NCBI GenBank assembly: GCA_016191285.1
Contig: JACPPA010000012.1
Coordinates: 186,001-250,000 of the forward strand
Length of the DNA stretch: 64,000 nt
Direction: 5' to 3'
DNA from: Gammaproteobacteria bacterium
Lineage (GTDB): Bacteria; Pseudomonadota; Gammaproteobacteria; Ga0077536
Shown here: positions 8,053-18,228 of the stretch, in pieces
Numbering within the stretch: position 1 is the first letter of the stretch
How the letters are laid out: each line of letters starts with the position of its first letter
Translations under genes and position numbers: made by a program
The notes under the pieces: generated by a model
Seen by the model: the letters and a program-made list of their open reading frames with translations, nothing else
Database searches by the model: none
What the model was told of the DNA's origin: nothing

Positions 8053-11000
8053 CTAAGTCGCGCGACGCCGCCGTGTTCCCCACAGGCCCAGGAGCCCCGA
8101 ACCCAACAGCCACACCGCCGCCGGCAACGGCACGGTGGACGGCGAGACCGCGCCCTTGAACGTCACAGTGAACGATCCGAGCCCGCCATGGAAACCACTC
8201 GCGTTGTCACCGAACAGATTAATTTGCACCACCTGTTCAAAGGTCCCAACCACCAGCGGATCAAAGCTCGCCGACAAACTATGTGCGGCGCCCGCATTGA
8301 GGCCCGTGAAATTATCAAAGCCCGTCAAGCTGAGCGGTCCGCTGCCCACACTGAAGGTCGCGCCCAAGACATCGGCCGGGCCACTGATGAGGTTGGTCAG
8401 GTTCAAGCTACCCAGCACCCCGGCGCCGCCCTGTACTAACGTTCCAAAGTCATAAGTGAAGGTGGTCCCATTCGGGGTGAACGTGCCTGCCCCGCTGAGT
8501 TTGGTTAACACGGGATTGGCAAAGCGGTTCACCTGCGCGGCCACCGCCACACTTTGATTCGCCAGACTCAAGTCCGTGAGGTCCGCGTCATGACTCGCGA
8601 AGGCGAGCGTGGCGGTGCCGGTGAAGACGCCGGCATTCGTGGTATCGAGACCCACCTTGAGTGCCGTACTCGTGGCGCCGGCGGCGAGTCCAGTCGCGCC
8701 CAAGCTGCCAGCGCCTGTGAAGCCGCTCGGTACCGCCGAGACACTGCCGAGCAAGTTATCGGTCAACGCTCCCGTCGTATTGTTCTTGACGGTGAGAGCC
8801 TTGGCCGTGACCGTCTCGCCGATATGCACGATGCCGAAGTCGACACTCGGCGTCTGCACCTCGGCGACGGCTTTCGCATACACCTTGCCTTGGAGGTTAA
8901 CGCTTTGCTGCGTCAGCGCGGTTTGGCCCAGGTTGCTGGTGCCGGTGCCGTCGGAGACCAAGTTGACTTTGGCGGTGCCCACTTTGGCGCCCGCAATCGT
9001 GGTCTCGAGCCCGACTTTAATGCCGCCGGTATTCGTCGCCTGCGCACCCACGAGCGTGAAGGCACCGGTCGCACTGAAGCCGGCATCGGCCGGTCCGGCA
9101 CTGCCAGTTAACTTCTCGGAGAAGCCATCGTTGGCAGCAGTGTTCTTAATCGCGAGGTCAACCGCAGTCATCACATCGCCCACGCGGAACGCGCCGAAGT
9201 CTATCGGCTGCACGTTCTGAATGCCCGCACTCGCCAGGCGGAACACGGCACCACTCAGGCTCAACACTTGATCCGCCACGTTGTCGAAGTTGTTGACTAC
9301 CGCGACTTTCTGGTTGGTTAAGGCGCCGGCACTGTTGCCCGTGAAGGTCACGTCTAAGTTGCCTGAGTTCGTGCTGGTGCCAAGCGGTCCAAAGTTCGCC
9401 GCCGTGACGCCGCTGCCCGACAGCCGCCCATCCGTAACATTGCCGCCATTGACACTGGTCTGCAGTGCCCCGCGCAGACTCGGCCCGGTCGTCCCGGTGT
9501 TCGCCACTTGGTACTGCTGGGTGACCACATCGTTGAGGTGAATATTGCCGAAGGCCAGACTTGGGGTTGCCGTCGTGCCATTCGTCACCGCGCCGGTTAA
9601 CGCCTGCGCCACATTACCGCTCGCGACAATCTGCCCCGTCCCCGTGACATTCGCACGCGCATTGAAGCCATTGCCCACGCCGAAGTTCGCGTTGGTGTAA
9701 TCCTTCACCACGGTCACGTTGAAGATACCGAGATTGAGGTTGCCATTGTTGACCAGGAAGTCGCCGTCGCTGGTGGCCCCCAGCACCAAGGTGCCCCCCG
9801 CATCCGATTGGATCGTGCCGCTCTGGCCGTCGATGCCGCCACTCACCGTTAACGTACCGCCCGCCGCGCGCACCAAGCCCGAGTTCAACACCGTCGGCGT
9901 GACCGTGCCGAAGCCGAAGAGCTCACCGGTGCCCGTGTTGCTTAAGCTCGGCGCGCCGAACGTACCACCAGCCAATTGCAGCACGCCGCTGTTGATGAAG
10001 GCACCACCGGCCGTGAAGTTACGATTGCCGAGTAGGCGGAAGGCACCTTGGTTAGTAGTGAGGGTGTTGATGCGCGCGAAGCTCGCGGCGGCGCCGTCTA
10101 ACGTTACGTCGCCTTGGTTGGTGACGATATCGACGGCGCCGGGTTCGTTAAGATCGATCACGCCGGTACCGCTCACTTTCCATTTGCCGCCAGTCAGGAC
10201 GTTGGCGGCGTGTTGGGTGACGTCACCATTGAATGTCAGGACGCCCTTTTGCACATCGACCGTGCCGCTGTTGTTGAACTGCGTAGTGATGGATGAGGCC
10301 GCCGCGTCGCCCGACTTGCGGAAGGTCCCCGCATTGTTTACCACCGCCGACGCACCGGTGTCCGTGCCACCCTGATTCGACGCCACGATCTGCAAGAAAC
10401 TCGTGGTCTGATCGTCAAACACCGCCCCGCTGGCAATCGCCAACGTCCCCGCACCGCCGGCACTGATCCCCGTGTTCGGATCAGAACCGTTCAAATTCAT
10501 CTGCACGAACGAGCCACTCGCCGTGCTATTCCCCTTCAACTGCAAGGTCCGGCCGCCGTCCAAGGCAAACGATGAGTTGGTCAAAGTCGCCCCACCCTGC
10601 GCAATCGTCGTCCCCGTTCCCGACTGCGTACCACCGCTTAACGTCGAGAGTCCCGTGGCGGTCAACGTGCCGGTGCCGGTCAATAAACCGCCGACGTGGG
10701 TTAGTGTGCTCATACTGGACACACCGTTCAGGAGCAGCGTGCCGCCAGAGAGAGTAGTCAGCGCGGTATTCGAGAACGCGTTATTGATGGTCAGCGCGCC
10801 GCCGGTGACGGCGAGATCTTCGTTACTCGTCAGGCTGTTTATCACGTCGGTGCCAGTTTGATGAGTGATGGTGCGGACCGTCGCGCCACCGACATCGATC
10901 GTCACATCGTCGGCTGTGCCTGGGAGAGCTGGGTTAGAACTCCAATTAGTCGCGACATCCCAGAAGCCATCCGCATTCGGCACCCAGTTCACTGGGGCCG

Positions 11001-11134
11001 CGGACGCCGTACCGAAGACTAGCGCTGCGCTAAGGGCGAGAGGCGAGAGGCGAGAGGCGAGAGGCGAGAGGCGAGAGGCGAGAGGCGAGAGGCGAGAAAG
11101 AATACAGCCGAAGCTTGGTGGAAACGAATGCCAT
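8053..11134 (-). CDS. Large secreted repeat-rich protein with VPLPA/PEP-CTERM-type sorting tail; likely phase-variable (best start out of frame in this sequence)
   Basis: C-terminus VPLPAAVWLLGSGLLGLWGTRRRRAT; repetitive beta-rich choice-of-anchor-like body; ORF track frame starts at 11247 without RBS, whereas ATG at 11134 has GGAGG upstream. Confidence 0.8.
11034..11096. repeat. Heptanucleotide microsatellite (AGGCGAG)8 at 11041-11096 plus one imperfect unit
   Basis: Direct count; encodes RLSPLAS repeats on the minus strand. Confidence 0.97.
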
Positions 11135-11538
11135 GACGATAGCCCTCCGCGCAGGATCGATTTTTGTTGACTCTTGTTCCTAGGTCGCGATCCGCTCGTG
11201 CGGCATCGCTGGCAAGTGTGTTGTATCACACAGAATTGGAGGTTCATACCCGGCAGTTATGCCAACTATTACCGGTTCTTGAGTTTGGCGGCCGGCGCAG
11301 GGGCGGTTTGAGGAATCGTCCGACGTAATTCATGGCTGCGGGCCGGCCGCCCGCGCCAAGCGGCTTAGCGACCGCGGGGGAAGACGGCAAGGGCGGGGCA
11401 AGCGAGTAGGAAAGCACAAACTTCTGGTCGGCCATGGACTTTCTCATAGTGCGCAGCGGTCAACTGCCGTTTCCAAATACAAGAACATAAATACCGACCA
11501 GGTCGCGGCGATGGGCCGCGTCATGAAGATCGCACGGC

Positions 11539-11900
11539 CGTCGTCCCGGCGAACGCCGGGACCCAGTCGCATAAGCGCTTTCTGGATTTCGGCCTGCCAG
11601 GCCGTATAAAAACTCGATAGGAGTTGTCGTCGTAACGTCCGACCCTGCACACGTCATTCCGGCGAATGCCGGAATCCTAAAGAGCCTGAGTGCACTCCCC
11701 ACCGTCATTCCGGCGCACGCCGGAATCCAGTGAAGAAATGAGGTCCGCGCCGTGCACGGACACCTGATCTGACTGGATCCCGGAGTTTCGCTACGCGAAT
11801 TCCGGGATGACGGCGTGAGAACCGCGCCGCGCCCGGCACCCCCAACACCAGCTCGACAACTCCATCGAGTTGTTACACGGCCTGACAAGCCGGAATGACG
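11539..11900. repeat. Cluster of GTCATTCCGGCGAAYGCCGGAATCC-type palindromic repeats
   Basis: CGTCCCGGCGAACGCCGGGACC (about 11540), GTCATTCCGGCGAATGCCGGAATCC (about 11652), GTCATTCCGGCGCACGCCGGAATCCAG (about 11703), CTGGATCCCGGAGTTTCGCTACGCGAATTCCGGGATGACGG (about 11774), half-site near 11888. Confidence 0.8.
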
Positions 11901-12158
11901 GAGTTAAGCCCAGCACCTGCGGGGTGGCCGGTATTTCCGCTTCGCTATCTAGGATCGTAATAGTCTCGTGGTAGCGCGTGAGGGTGGCCTGCGCGACAGA
12001 CACTGGCGCCGCTAGGCGGGTCGGGCGACAGGCTGATTCAAATCAATCGTCAACGCGACTCAAGTCGGCATCTACGTTCTTCGCCGCGCGGCATCTGATC
12101 GATACTGCGCTCCGCGGAACGGAAACGTGGTTTTCTCTTCGCAGCTTGTCCGGTTTGG

Positions 12159-12548
12159 CTATGGCACTACTGCCGCACCATCCAGCTTGGCAAGTTTTCG
12201 ATCGAAGGTATGCAGGATGCATTGCATGTGGCGTGCATCGGCCAGTGCCACTGCGTCGGCAAAATCCACGTTGCTGGCGGCGAATGTGGCGAGCGCCGCG
12301 CTCAGGCGATCCTGATTCTCAATCTGGTAACGTGGATGCGCCAGTAGTTCGCGGGCAATGCGTACCACCTCTTTGCGGGGGGCATGATAGCGTTTGTGTA
12401 GCACCCAGAGCGTCTCCATGCACACAATGCCTGCGACGCGCACTTTGCCAGCGCCGGCAATCAGCGTCTGCGCGGCTGCGCATTGGTTTGGCGCCTCTTG
12501 GTCGTCGACCAGGGCGCGTAGTAGTACGTTGGTATCGACAGCGATCAC
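12159..12548 (-). CDS. PIN-domain toxin (VapC-like)
   Basis: MIAVDTNVLLRALVDDQEAPNQCAAAQTLIAG...SNVDFADAVALADARHMQCILHTFDRKLAKLDGA; PIN acidic residues. Confidence 0.88.
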   Translation of the reverse strand: MIAVDTNVLLRALVDDQEAPNQCAAAQTLIAGAGKVRVAGIVCMETLWVLHKRYHAPRKEVVRIARELLAHPRYQIENQDRLSAALATFAASNVDFADAVALADARHMQCILHTFDRKLAKLDGAAVVP

Positions 12549-12814
12549 TTACCCCGTTTCCTGGGTGCCGGAGCGGCAGTGCGCTGTTTGCGCAGATCTT
12601 CGAGTGCGGCATCGATATCGCGGATACCGCGTCCTTTCGTTGCCTTGAAGATGCTGAACAACGACTCTGCGGCGGGTTCTATCATGGCTTCCAGTGTAAG
12701 TTTCTTGCCGTGTCGGATGAAACGCACTTTCCCGCCCGATCTCAAACCCAAGGCTTTGCGCATTTCGGCCGGAATAGTGACCTGCCCTTTCTGCGTGATA
12801 TTCGACGTATTCAC
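12545..12814 (-). CDS. AbrB/MazE-type antitoxin (VapB-like)
   Basis: MNTSNITQKGQVTIPAEMRKALGLRSGGKVRFIRHGKKLTLE, SpoVT-AbrB fold; 4-nt overlap with PIN gene. Confidence 0.88.
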   Translation of the reverse strand: MNTSNITQKGQVTIPAEMRKALGLRSGGKVRFIRHGKKLTLEAMIEPAAESLFSIFKATKGRGIRDIDAALEDLRKQRTAAPAPRKRGK

Positions 12815-13038
12815 CGACGTAATACTCCAAAACAGGTACTACATGGAGTTTATCCTTACGCCCCTGGACCGCCAAGTGCCGCCGAACACTGATCATCGTC
12901 CGCCAATGCAAAATCTTGGGCTTAAGGTGCTGGAGATTTGAGTGTTTGATTACGCTCGGCTGCCGCGTCCAATAAAAGAGAACAGCGGTTTTCGCGAACA
13001 TAAGAATCTGCGCAGAGTTCGCTCTTGTTTCCCTTGTA

Positions 13039-13243
13039 GTGCGGGCTTTGGACAATGGCTTGTCGCGTGCCGAGCTGCGACAACGGATCAAGCGTCACCG
13101 GCTTGGCGAGATCTTCTATTCGCCCGTCGACGTTATTTTAGGACAAGGCGACGCACGCGAAGTGGTTCAGCCGGATTTGATGTTCATCGCCGCGAATCGT
13201 CGCGAAATCGTTAAGTTACACGGCATCGAAGGGCCACCCGATA
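13039..13243 (+). pseudogene. Uma2 family gene, 5' fragment (interrupted)
   Basis: RQRIKRHRLGEIFYSPVDVILGQGDAREVVQPDLMFIAANRREIVKLHGIEGPPD, continued by the fragment at 14152. Confidence 0.75.
13225..13243. repeat. 19-bp direct repeat, left copy (ATCGAAGGGCCACCCGATA)
   Basis: Identical to 14152-14170. Confidence 0.95.
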
Positions 13244-13330
13244 TTGATCGGAAATCCAGGACACCCGCAGGCGTCTTACCTCAGATCGTTGGAGTAATTG
13301 ACAACATTATCTCGCGTTGGCATCATGTCC

Positions 13331-13630
13331 AACATGAAGGCGACTCTGATTGCCCGAACACGGATCGTCTATTCAGCTCACTCGTTCGCCGAGTTGGTCC
13401 TTTGGCGAGTACCGACGCCCGTGTTGGGCTCCGCCCACGAATTCAAGTATCGGTTGGCTTACGTTGTCGACTTGGAATGCGTGGTGCGCTACGACAACGA
13501 AGTGAGAAAGGGTGACCACCGCCATTTCGGTGTAACCGCGAACGCCTACAAGTTCAGTACTCCTGAGCGACTGATAGTCGATTTTCAGAAAGACATAGCG
13601 AGGTGGAACAATGAAAACCGTCGTACTTGA
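13331..13630 (+). CDS. TumE-like toxin (DUF6516 family); start approximate
   Basis: MKATLIARTRIVYSAHSFAELVLWRVPTPVLGSAHEFKYRLAYVVDLECVVRYDNEVRKGDHRHFG...STPERLIVDFQKDIARW. Confidence 0.75.
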   Translation, partial: NMKATLIARTRIVYSAHSFAELVLWRVPTPVLGSAHEFKYRLAYVVDLECVVRYDNEVRKGDHRHFGVTANAYKFSTPERLIVDFQKDIARWNNENRRT

Positions 13631-13958
13631 GGTTCGCTCGCCTGAGAAAACGATGGCGAACTTTGTCCAGTCCTGGAAGACCGGCAAGCCGGAGCGGTCA
13701 GCACGAATCAGCTTCGCAACGCCCGAACTACTTTGGCAAGTACTGTCGGCGAAGCGCTGGGAACTGCTGAAAGTTCTTTGCGGCGCCGGGCCGATCGCCA
13801 TCCGCGAAGCCGCGCGTCGCGTTGATCGCGATGTAAAAGCCGTTCATTCAGACATCACGGCCCTACTCAATGCAGGCGTTCTTGAGCGTGCCGAAAGTGG
13901 CGGTATCGTATTCCCATTCGAAGCGGTCAAAGTTGAGTTCTTGCTCGAAGCAGCGTAG
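13611..13958 (+). CDS. TumA/HVO_A0114-like winged-helix antitoxin
   Basis: RWELLKVLCGAGPIAIREAARRVDRDVKAVHSDITALLNAGVLERAESGGIVFPFEAVKVEF; overlaps toxin gene by 20 nt. Confidence 0.78.
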   Translation: MKTVVLEVRSPEKTMANFVQSWKTGKPERSARISFATPELLWQVLSAKRWELLKVLCGAGPIAIREAARRVDRDVKAVHSDITALLNAGVLERAESGGIVFPFEAVKVEFLLEAA

Positions 13959-14151
13959 CAACAATTTTGGCCCATCCACTCTTTTGAGAGTGATTTCAAA
14001 GATAATTTTCGTCAATGTTCTGCGGCCTTCCTAATTCTTCAGACTCATTGAAAGGCAATGCTGACCTGCAGGAGTTCTTTAGTTTCGACGAATATCAGTT
14101 CCATTGCCGTTTCTAAGATTAAAGCGGTCTGCGCCCGATTACTTGACTACA

Positions 14152-14170
14152 ATCGAAGGGCCACCCGATA
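14152..14170. repeat. 19-bp direct repeat, right copy (ATCGAAGGGCCACCCGATA)
   Basis: Identical to 13225-13243. Confidence 0.95.
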
Positions 14171-14433
14171 GGGTGGTTAAGATCCTGTCGCCCGGCACGG
14201 AAGAGCGTGACCGCGGCTACAAGCTAAAGATGTACGCGCGCTACCGGGTGCCGGAATATTGGATAGTAGACGCCGAGCGGCGAATGATCGAGATCTACCC
14301 GCTAGGGCAAATGGAATACCTCACCCCCACGCGTTATGCGGAGACCGCTGTAATAACCTGCGCGCAACTTCAAAACCTCGACATCGCGCTTAGCGACGTT
14401 TTGCCGATTAGCTCGAAAGGACTATTCAGTTAA
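14152..14433 (+). pseudogene. Uma2 family gene, 3' fragment (interrupted)
   Basis: IEGPPDRVVKILSPGTEERDRGYKLKMYARYRVPEYWIVDAERRMIEIYPLG. Confidence 0.8.
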
Positions 14434-14538
14434 GGACACGCGGCAGCGGACCTACACCCGTCGGAATTGAGCTCGGCGTGCTGACGGAGCACGGGCCGTC
14501 AAACAGCGTGACTTTGACAGTGAGCCGTGCCGCCGGCA

Positions 14539-15327
14539 TCACGCCGCAAACGCATAAGCATCCATGCGTATGCTTCCATAAGTCACACTGCGGTGAAGCT
14601 GGGTGCCGCGCCAGTTTTCACCGGCCGCGCCCATCGCGACGAACAGCGGCATCAGATGTTCGTCGGTTGGATGATTCTCGCGCGCATGCGGCGCCAGCGC
14701 GCGGTAATCAAGTAGCGTTGCTTCGTCACCCGCCACGATCCGATCAGCCGTCCAGTCCGCGAATTTCGAGGCCCACGCCGGGACGTCGGTGTTCGCCGCG
14801 GGAGGTGAGATCTCACGCAAGTTATGCGTGACCGCGCCGGACCCCATGATCAAAATGTGCTGCTCGGACAATCCTTGCAGCGCGCGGCCGAGTTGTAAGT
14901 GATAAGTCGGACTGGCGCTTAAATGGATGCTCAATGCGACAACCGGAATGTCCGCTTCGGGATACATCAACATCAGCGGCACCCACGTGCCATGGTCAAA
15001 GCCCCACGCCGGATCGGCGCACGCGTTCAAGTCATGTCGATTCAATAACGCGATAATTTCAGCGGCGAGTTCCGGCGCACCTGGCGCCCGGTAATGCATT
15101 TGATACAGGCGCGGATCGAAACCGCCGAAATCGTGAATGGTGCGCGGTTCGGCGGCCACGGTGACGTGTGGCGATGGACCCTCGTCGTAATGCGCGGAAG
15201 CGACGACGATCGCGCGTGGACGGGTGAACTGCGTGCCTAAGGTGGATAGAAATTCGCGCGCGGGCACGGCGCTTAGAATCAAATCCGGCGAGCCATGCGA
15301 GATAAAGAGCGTAGGAAGCTTGGACAT
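14539..15327 (-). CDS. Extradiol ring-cleavage dioxygenase, class III (DODA/LigB-type)
   Basis: MSKLPTLFISHGSPDLILSAVPAREFLSTLG...IVVASAHYDEG...WGFDHGTWVPLMLMYPEADIPVVALSIH. Confidence 0.9.
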   Translation of the reverse strand: MSKLPTLFISHGSPDLILSAVPAREFLSTLGTQFTRPRAIVVASAHYDEGPSPHVTVAAEPRTIHDFGGFDPRLYQMHYRAPGAPELAAEIIALLNRHDLNACADPAWGFDHGTWVPLMLMYPEADIPVVALSIHLSASPTYHLQLGRALQGLSEQHILIMGSGAVTHNLREISPPAANTDVPAWASKFADWTADRIVAGDEATLLDYRALAPHARENHPTDEHLMPLFVAMGAAGENWRGTQLHRSVTYGSIRMDAYAFAA

Positions 15328-15434
15328 ACTGTGATCCGGTTGAGTGAATAAGCGCGGGTCTGGGTCCGTTCGCGGCCACAGTCGCTTACACTAGCGCCCG
15401 GCCTAAACCCACCCCGCAATAAATTGGAGCACGC

Positions 15435-16853
15435 ATGAAGATCTACGACAAGCTATACCTCAATGGCGAATGGGTAAAACCCCACGGTACGGGCATGATC
15501 GATGCCACTTGCGCTTCGACTGAAGAAGTCGCGACGCGCATCCCAGAAGGCGATAAGACCGACGCCGATGCAGCGGTCGCTGCCGCGCGCGCGGCGTTCG
15601 ACAGCTGGTCGCGCACGCCGGTGGCGGCCCGTGTCGCGTTTCTCGAAAAAATCGCCGCTGGCATGGAAGCGCGGAAAAACGACGTCGCGCTTGCCATCGC
15701 GACCGAAGTCGGCATGCCGCTCAAAATGGCCTCGGCGATCCAAGCCTCGCTGCCCATCGGCGCGGCCAAGACCTATGCCGAACTTCTTAAGCATTACCAG
15801 TTTGAAGAAACCGTTGGCACTTCGCTGGTGGTGCGCGAAGCCATTGGCGTCGTGGCTGCCATCACGCCATGGAATTTCCCGATCAACCAGATCATGTTGA
15901 AAGTCGCGCCCGCGTTGGCGGCCGGCTGTACGGTGGTGTTGAAGCCGAGCGAAGTGGCCCCGAGTACCGCGTTCATCCTGGCCGAAGTCCTGCACGAGGT
16001 GGGTCTGCCGAAGGGGGTGTTTAATCTGGTCACCGGATTTGGCCCAGTTGTCGGCGAAGCGCTGGCCGCGCATCCCGAAGTCGACATGGTGTCATTCACC
16101 GGCTCCACCCGCGCCGGTCGCCGTGTGGCGGAAGTCGCGGCGCAAACCATCAAACGGGTCGCGTTGGAACTCGGCGGTAAATCGCCGCATGTCATTCTTG
16201 AAGACGCGGACATCGAGAAGGCCGTTAAAGCCGGGGTCAACGAGTGTTATCTGAATTCCGGTCAGGCCTGTATCGCGCCGTCGCGCATGCTGGCCCCTAA
16301 GTCGAAGTACGAAGAAGTCGTCCAACTCGCAAAAAAAATTGCCGAAACCTTCACGGTGGGCGACCCGCTTGGGGGCGACGTCAAACTCGGGCCGGTCATC
16401 TCCGCCGTGCAGCGCGACCGGATCCGCGGCTTTATCAAGAAGGGCATCGAAGAAGGAGCGCGACTGGTGACTGGCGGGGCTGAGGCGCCAGCCGGTCTCG
16501 ACAAAGGCTTTTATGTGAAACCCACCGTGTTCGCCGATGTGAACAATGACATGACCATTGCCCGGGAAGAGATCTTCGGGCCGGTGCTCACCATCATTCC
16601 GTTCGACGACGAAGAGGATGCCATCCGCATCGCGAACGATACGATTTATGGCCTGGGCGGCAATGTCTGGGCCGGCACCAAGGAACACGGGATCGAGGTC
16701 GCGAAGCGTATTCGCACGGGTCAAATTTCGATCAACGGCGGCCGCTATAACCCGTTGGCGCCGTTTGGCGGCTACAAACAATCGGGACTCGGCCGTGAGG
16801 CCGGGAAATTTGGCCTCGAAGAATTCTTAGAGGTGAAATCCTTGCAGCTCTGA
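15435..16853 (+). CDS. Aldehyde dehydrogenase family protein
   Basis: [73 protein letters not shown]. Confidence 0.95.
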   Translation: MKIYDKLYLNGEWVKPHGTGMIDATCASTEEVATRIPEGDKTDADAAVAAARAAFDSWSRTPVAARVAFLEKIAAGMEARKNDVALAIATEVGMPLKMASAIQASLPIGAAKTYAELLKHYQFEETVGTSLVVREAIGVVAAITPWNFPINQIMLKVAPALAAGCTVVLKPSEVAPSTAFILAEVLHEVGLPKGVFNLVTGFGPVVGEALAAHPEVDMVSFTGSTRAGRRVAEVAAQTIKRVALELGGKSPHVILEDADIEKAVKAGVNECYLNSGQACIAPSRMLAPKSKYEEVVQLAKKIAETFTVGDPLGGDVKLGPVISAVQRDRIRGFIKKGIEEGARLVTGGAEAPAGLDKGFYVKPTVFADVNNDMTIAREEIFGPVLTIIPFDDEEDAIRIANDTIYGLGGNVWAGTKEHGIEVAKRIRTGQISINGGRYNPLAPFGGYKQSGLGREAGKFGLEEFLEVKSLQL

Positions 16854-16890
16854 ACGATTGCGAACCGCTGCGAGGCGGGCTACAAGGCCA

Positions 16891-16919
16891 TTGGTGACCG
16901 GCAAGAGATCGGTCACCAA
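16891..16919 (+). terminator. Hairpin downstream of ALDH, followed by a second hairpin (about 16928-16955)
   Basis: TTGGTGACCG GCAAGAGAT CGGTCACCAA perfect 10-bp stem; CCGACGT GCCCGGA ACGTCGG follows. Confidence 0.55.
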
Positions 16920-17008
16920 GCCCGGCCACGCCGACGTGCCCGGAACGTCGGCCAATCGATCAAGACGCGTTCCAAAATATCGATCGGTCAACGCTCAAGA
17001 TGCACGAC

Positions 17009-18175
17009 TCACGCGGGGAACAGCCTGACGAGGTTCTTCGCGATCAGAATGCGCTGAATCTCATTGGTCCCTTCGCCGATACACATCAGCGGCGCATCGC
17101 GGTAGTAGCGTTCGATATCGAACTCCGCGGAATAGCCATAGCCACCGTGGATCCGCATCGCTTCCTGTGCGCAATACATCGCGGCTTCGGAAGCAAAGAG
17201 CTTGGCCATGCCGGCTTCCATGTCACAACGCTCACCGCGCTCGTATTTCTCGGCCGCTTGATTCGTTAGCAACCGTGCCGCTTCAACGCGCGTCGCCATC
17301 TCCCCTAACTTAAGTTGAATCGCCTGGTGCTCGCAGATGGGTTTGCCGAAGGTTCGACGCTGCTGCGAATAGCGAATGGAATCCTTCAATGCCGCATTCG
17401 CAATCCCAACGCCGCGCGCCGCGACGTTGATGCGACCGAGCTCCAGCCCGCCGACCGCATGGTGAAAGCCATGGCCTTCTTCGCCACCGAGAATGCGTTC
17501 TGCCGGAATGCGGAAATCGCTGAAGCTCAACCCCACACTTTCGACCGCGCGATAACCAAGCTTTTTTAATTTGCGATCGACGGTGAAACCCGGCCCCTTT
17601 TCGGCGAGGAACATCGTCATGCCCTTATGCGCCGGCTTGGCCGCGGGATCGGTTTTCGTCAGCACCGCATAGAGACTTCCATAGAGACCGTTGGTGATCC
17701 ACATTTTCGAGCCGTTCAGCACATAGTCGCTGCCGTCGCGCTTGGCCACGGTTTTGATCCCTTGGAGATCGGTTCCTGCATCCGGTTCGGTCAAGCAAAG
17801 CGCACCGCGTAATTCGCCGGTCGCGAGCCGCGGTAAGAATTGCTCGCGTTGGGCTTGCGTGCCAAAGCGATAAATCAAAGTCCCTAGCATCAAATGCGAA
17901 TTGATGATGCCGCCAATGCTCATGAACACTTCGGCGATGGCGGTGACGATTTTCGCGTAGGTCGTCGGCGGTAACCCTAACCCGCCGTAGTCCTGCGAAA
18001 TCGTCAATCCAAACAATCCGAGCTCTTTCATCTGCTCGACCAGATCAAACGGATATTCATCCGCCTGTTCATATTTTTTGGTGACCGGTCGAACTTCTTT
18101 CTCGAGCCAATTCGTAATGGTGTCGAGAATTTGGACTTCGTCTTCGCGACTAAACATGTCGGGCGCTGTGGCCAT
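17009..18175 (-). CDS. Acyl-CoA dehydrogenase
   Basis: LCLTEPDAGTDLQGIKTVAKRDGSDYVLNGSKMWITNG, IHGGYGYSAEFDIERYYRDAPLMCIGEGTNEIQRILIA. Confidence 0.95.
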   Translation of the reverse strand: MATAPDMFSREDEVQILDTITNWLEKEVRPVTKKYEQADEYPFDLVEQMKELGLFGLTISQDYGGLGLPPTTYAKIVTAIAEVFMSIGGIINSHLMLGTLIYRFGTQAQREQFLPRLATGELRGALCLTEPDAGTDLQGIKTVAKRDGSDYVLNGSKMWITNGLYGSLYAVLTKTDPAAKPAHKGMTMFLAEKGPGFTVDRKLKKLGYRAVESVGLSFSDFRIPAERILGGEEGHGFHHAVGGLELGRINVAARGVGIANAALKDSIRYSQQRRTFGKPICEHQAIQLKLGEMATRVEAARLLTNQAAEKYERGERCDMEAGMAKLFASEAAMYCAQEAMRIHGGYGYSAEFDIERYYRDAPLMCIGEGTNEIQRILIAKNLVRLFPA

Positions 18176-18228
18176 TACCGTCTCCTGACTATTGTTTCGA
18201 TCATTTCCGCCGTTCCAAACTCATCAAG

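Noticed and set aside
8554-10861. Long plus-strand ORFs opposite the surface-protein gene
   Set aside because: Antisense shadows of a GC-rich repetitive coding region; low-complexity translations and no recognisable domains.
11041-11096. Possible CRISPR-like array
   Set aside because: Pure 7-bp tandem microsatellite with no spacers.
11978-12892. 304-aa plus-strand ORF
   Set aside because: Antisense to the clearly recognisable VapB/VapC-like genes.
12942-13214. Separate plus-strand ORF upstream of the Uma2 fragment
   Set aside because: Alternative frame of the Uma2 remnant; arginine-rich shadow translation.
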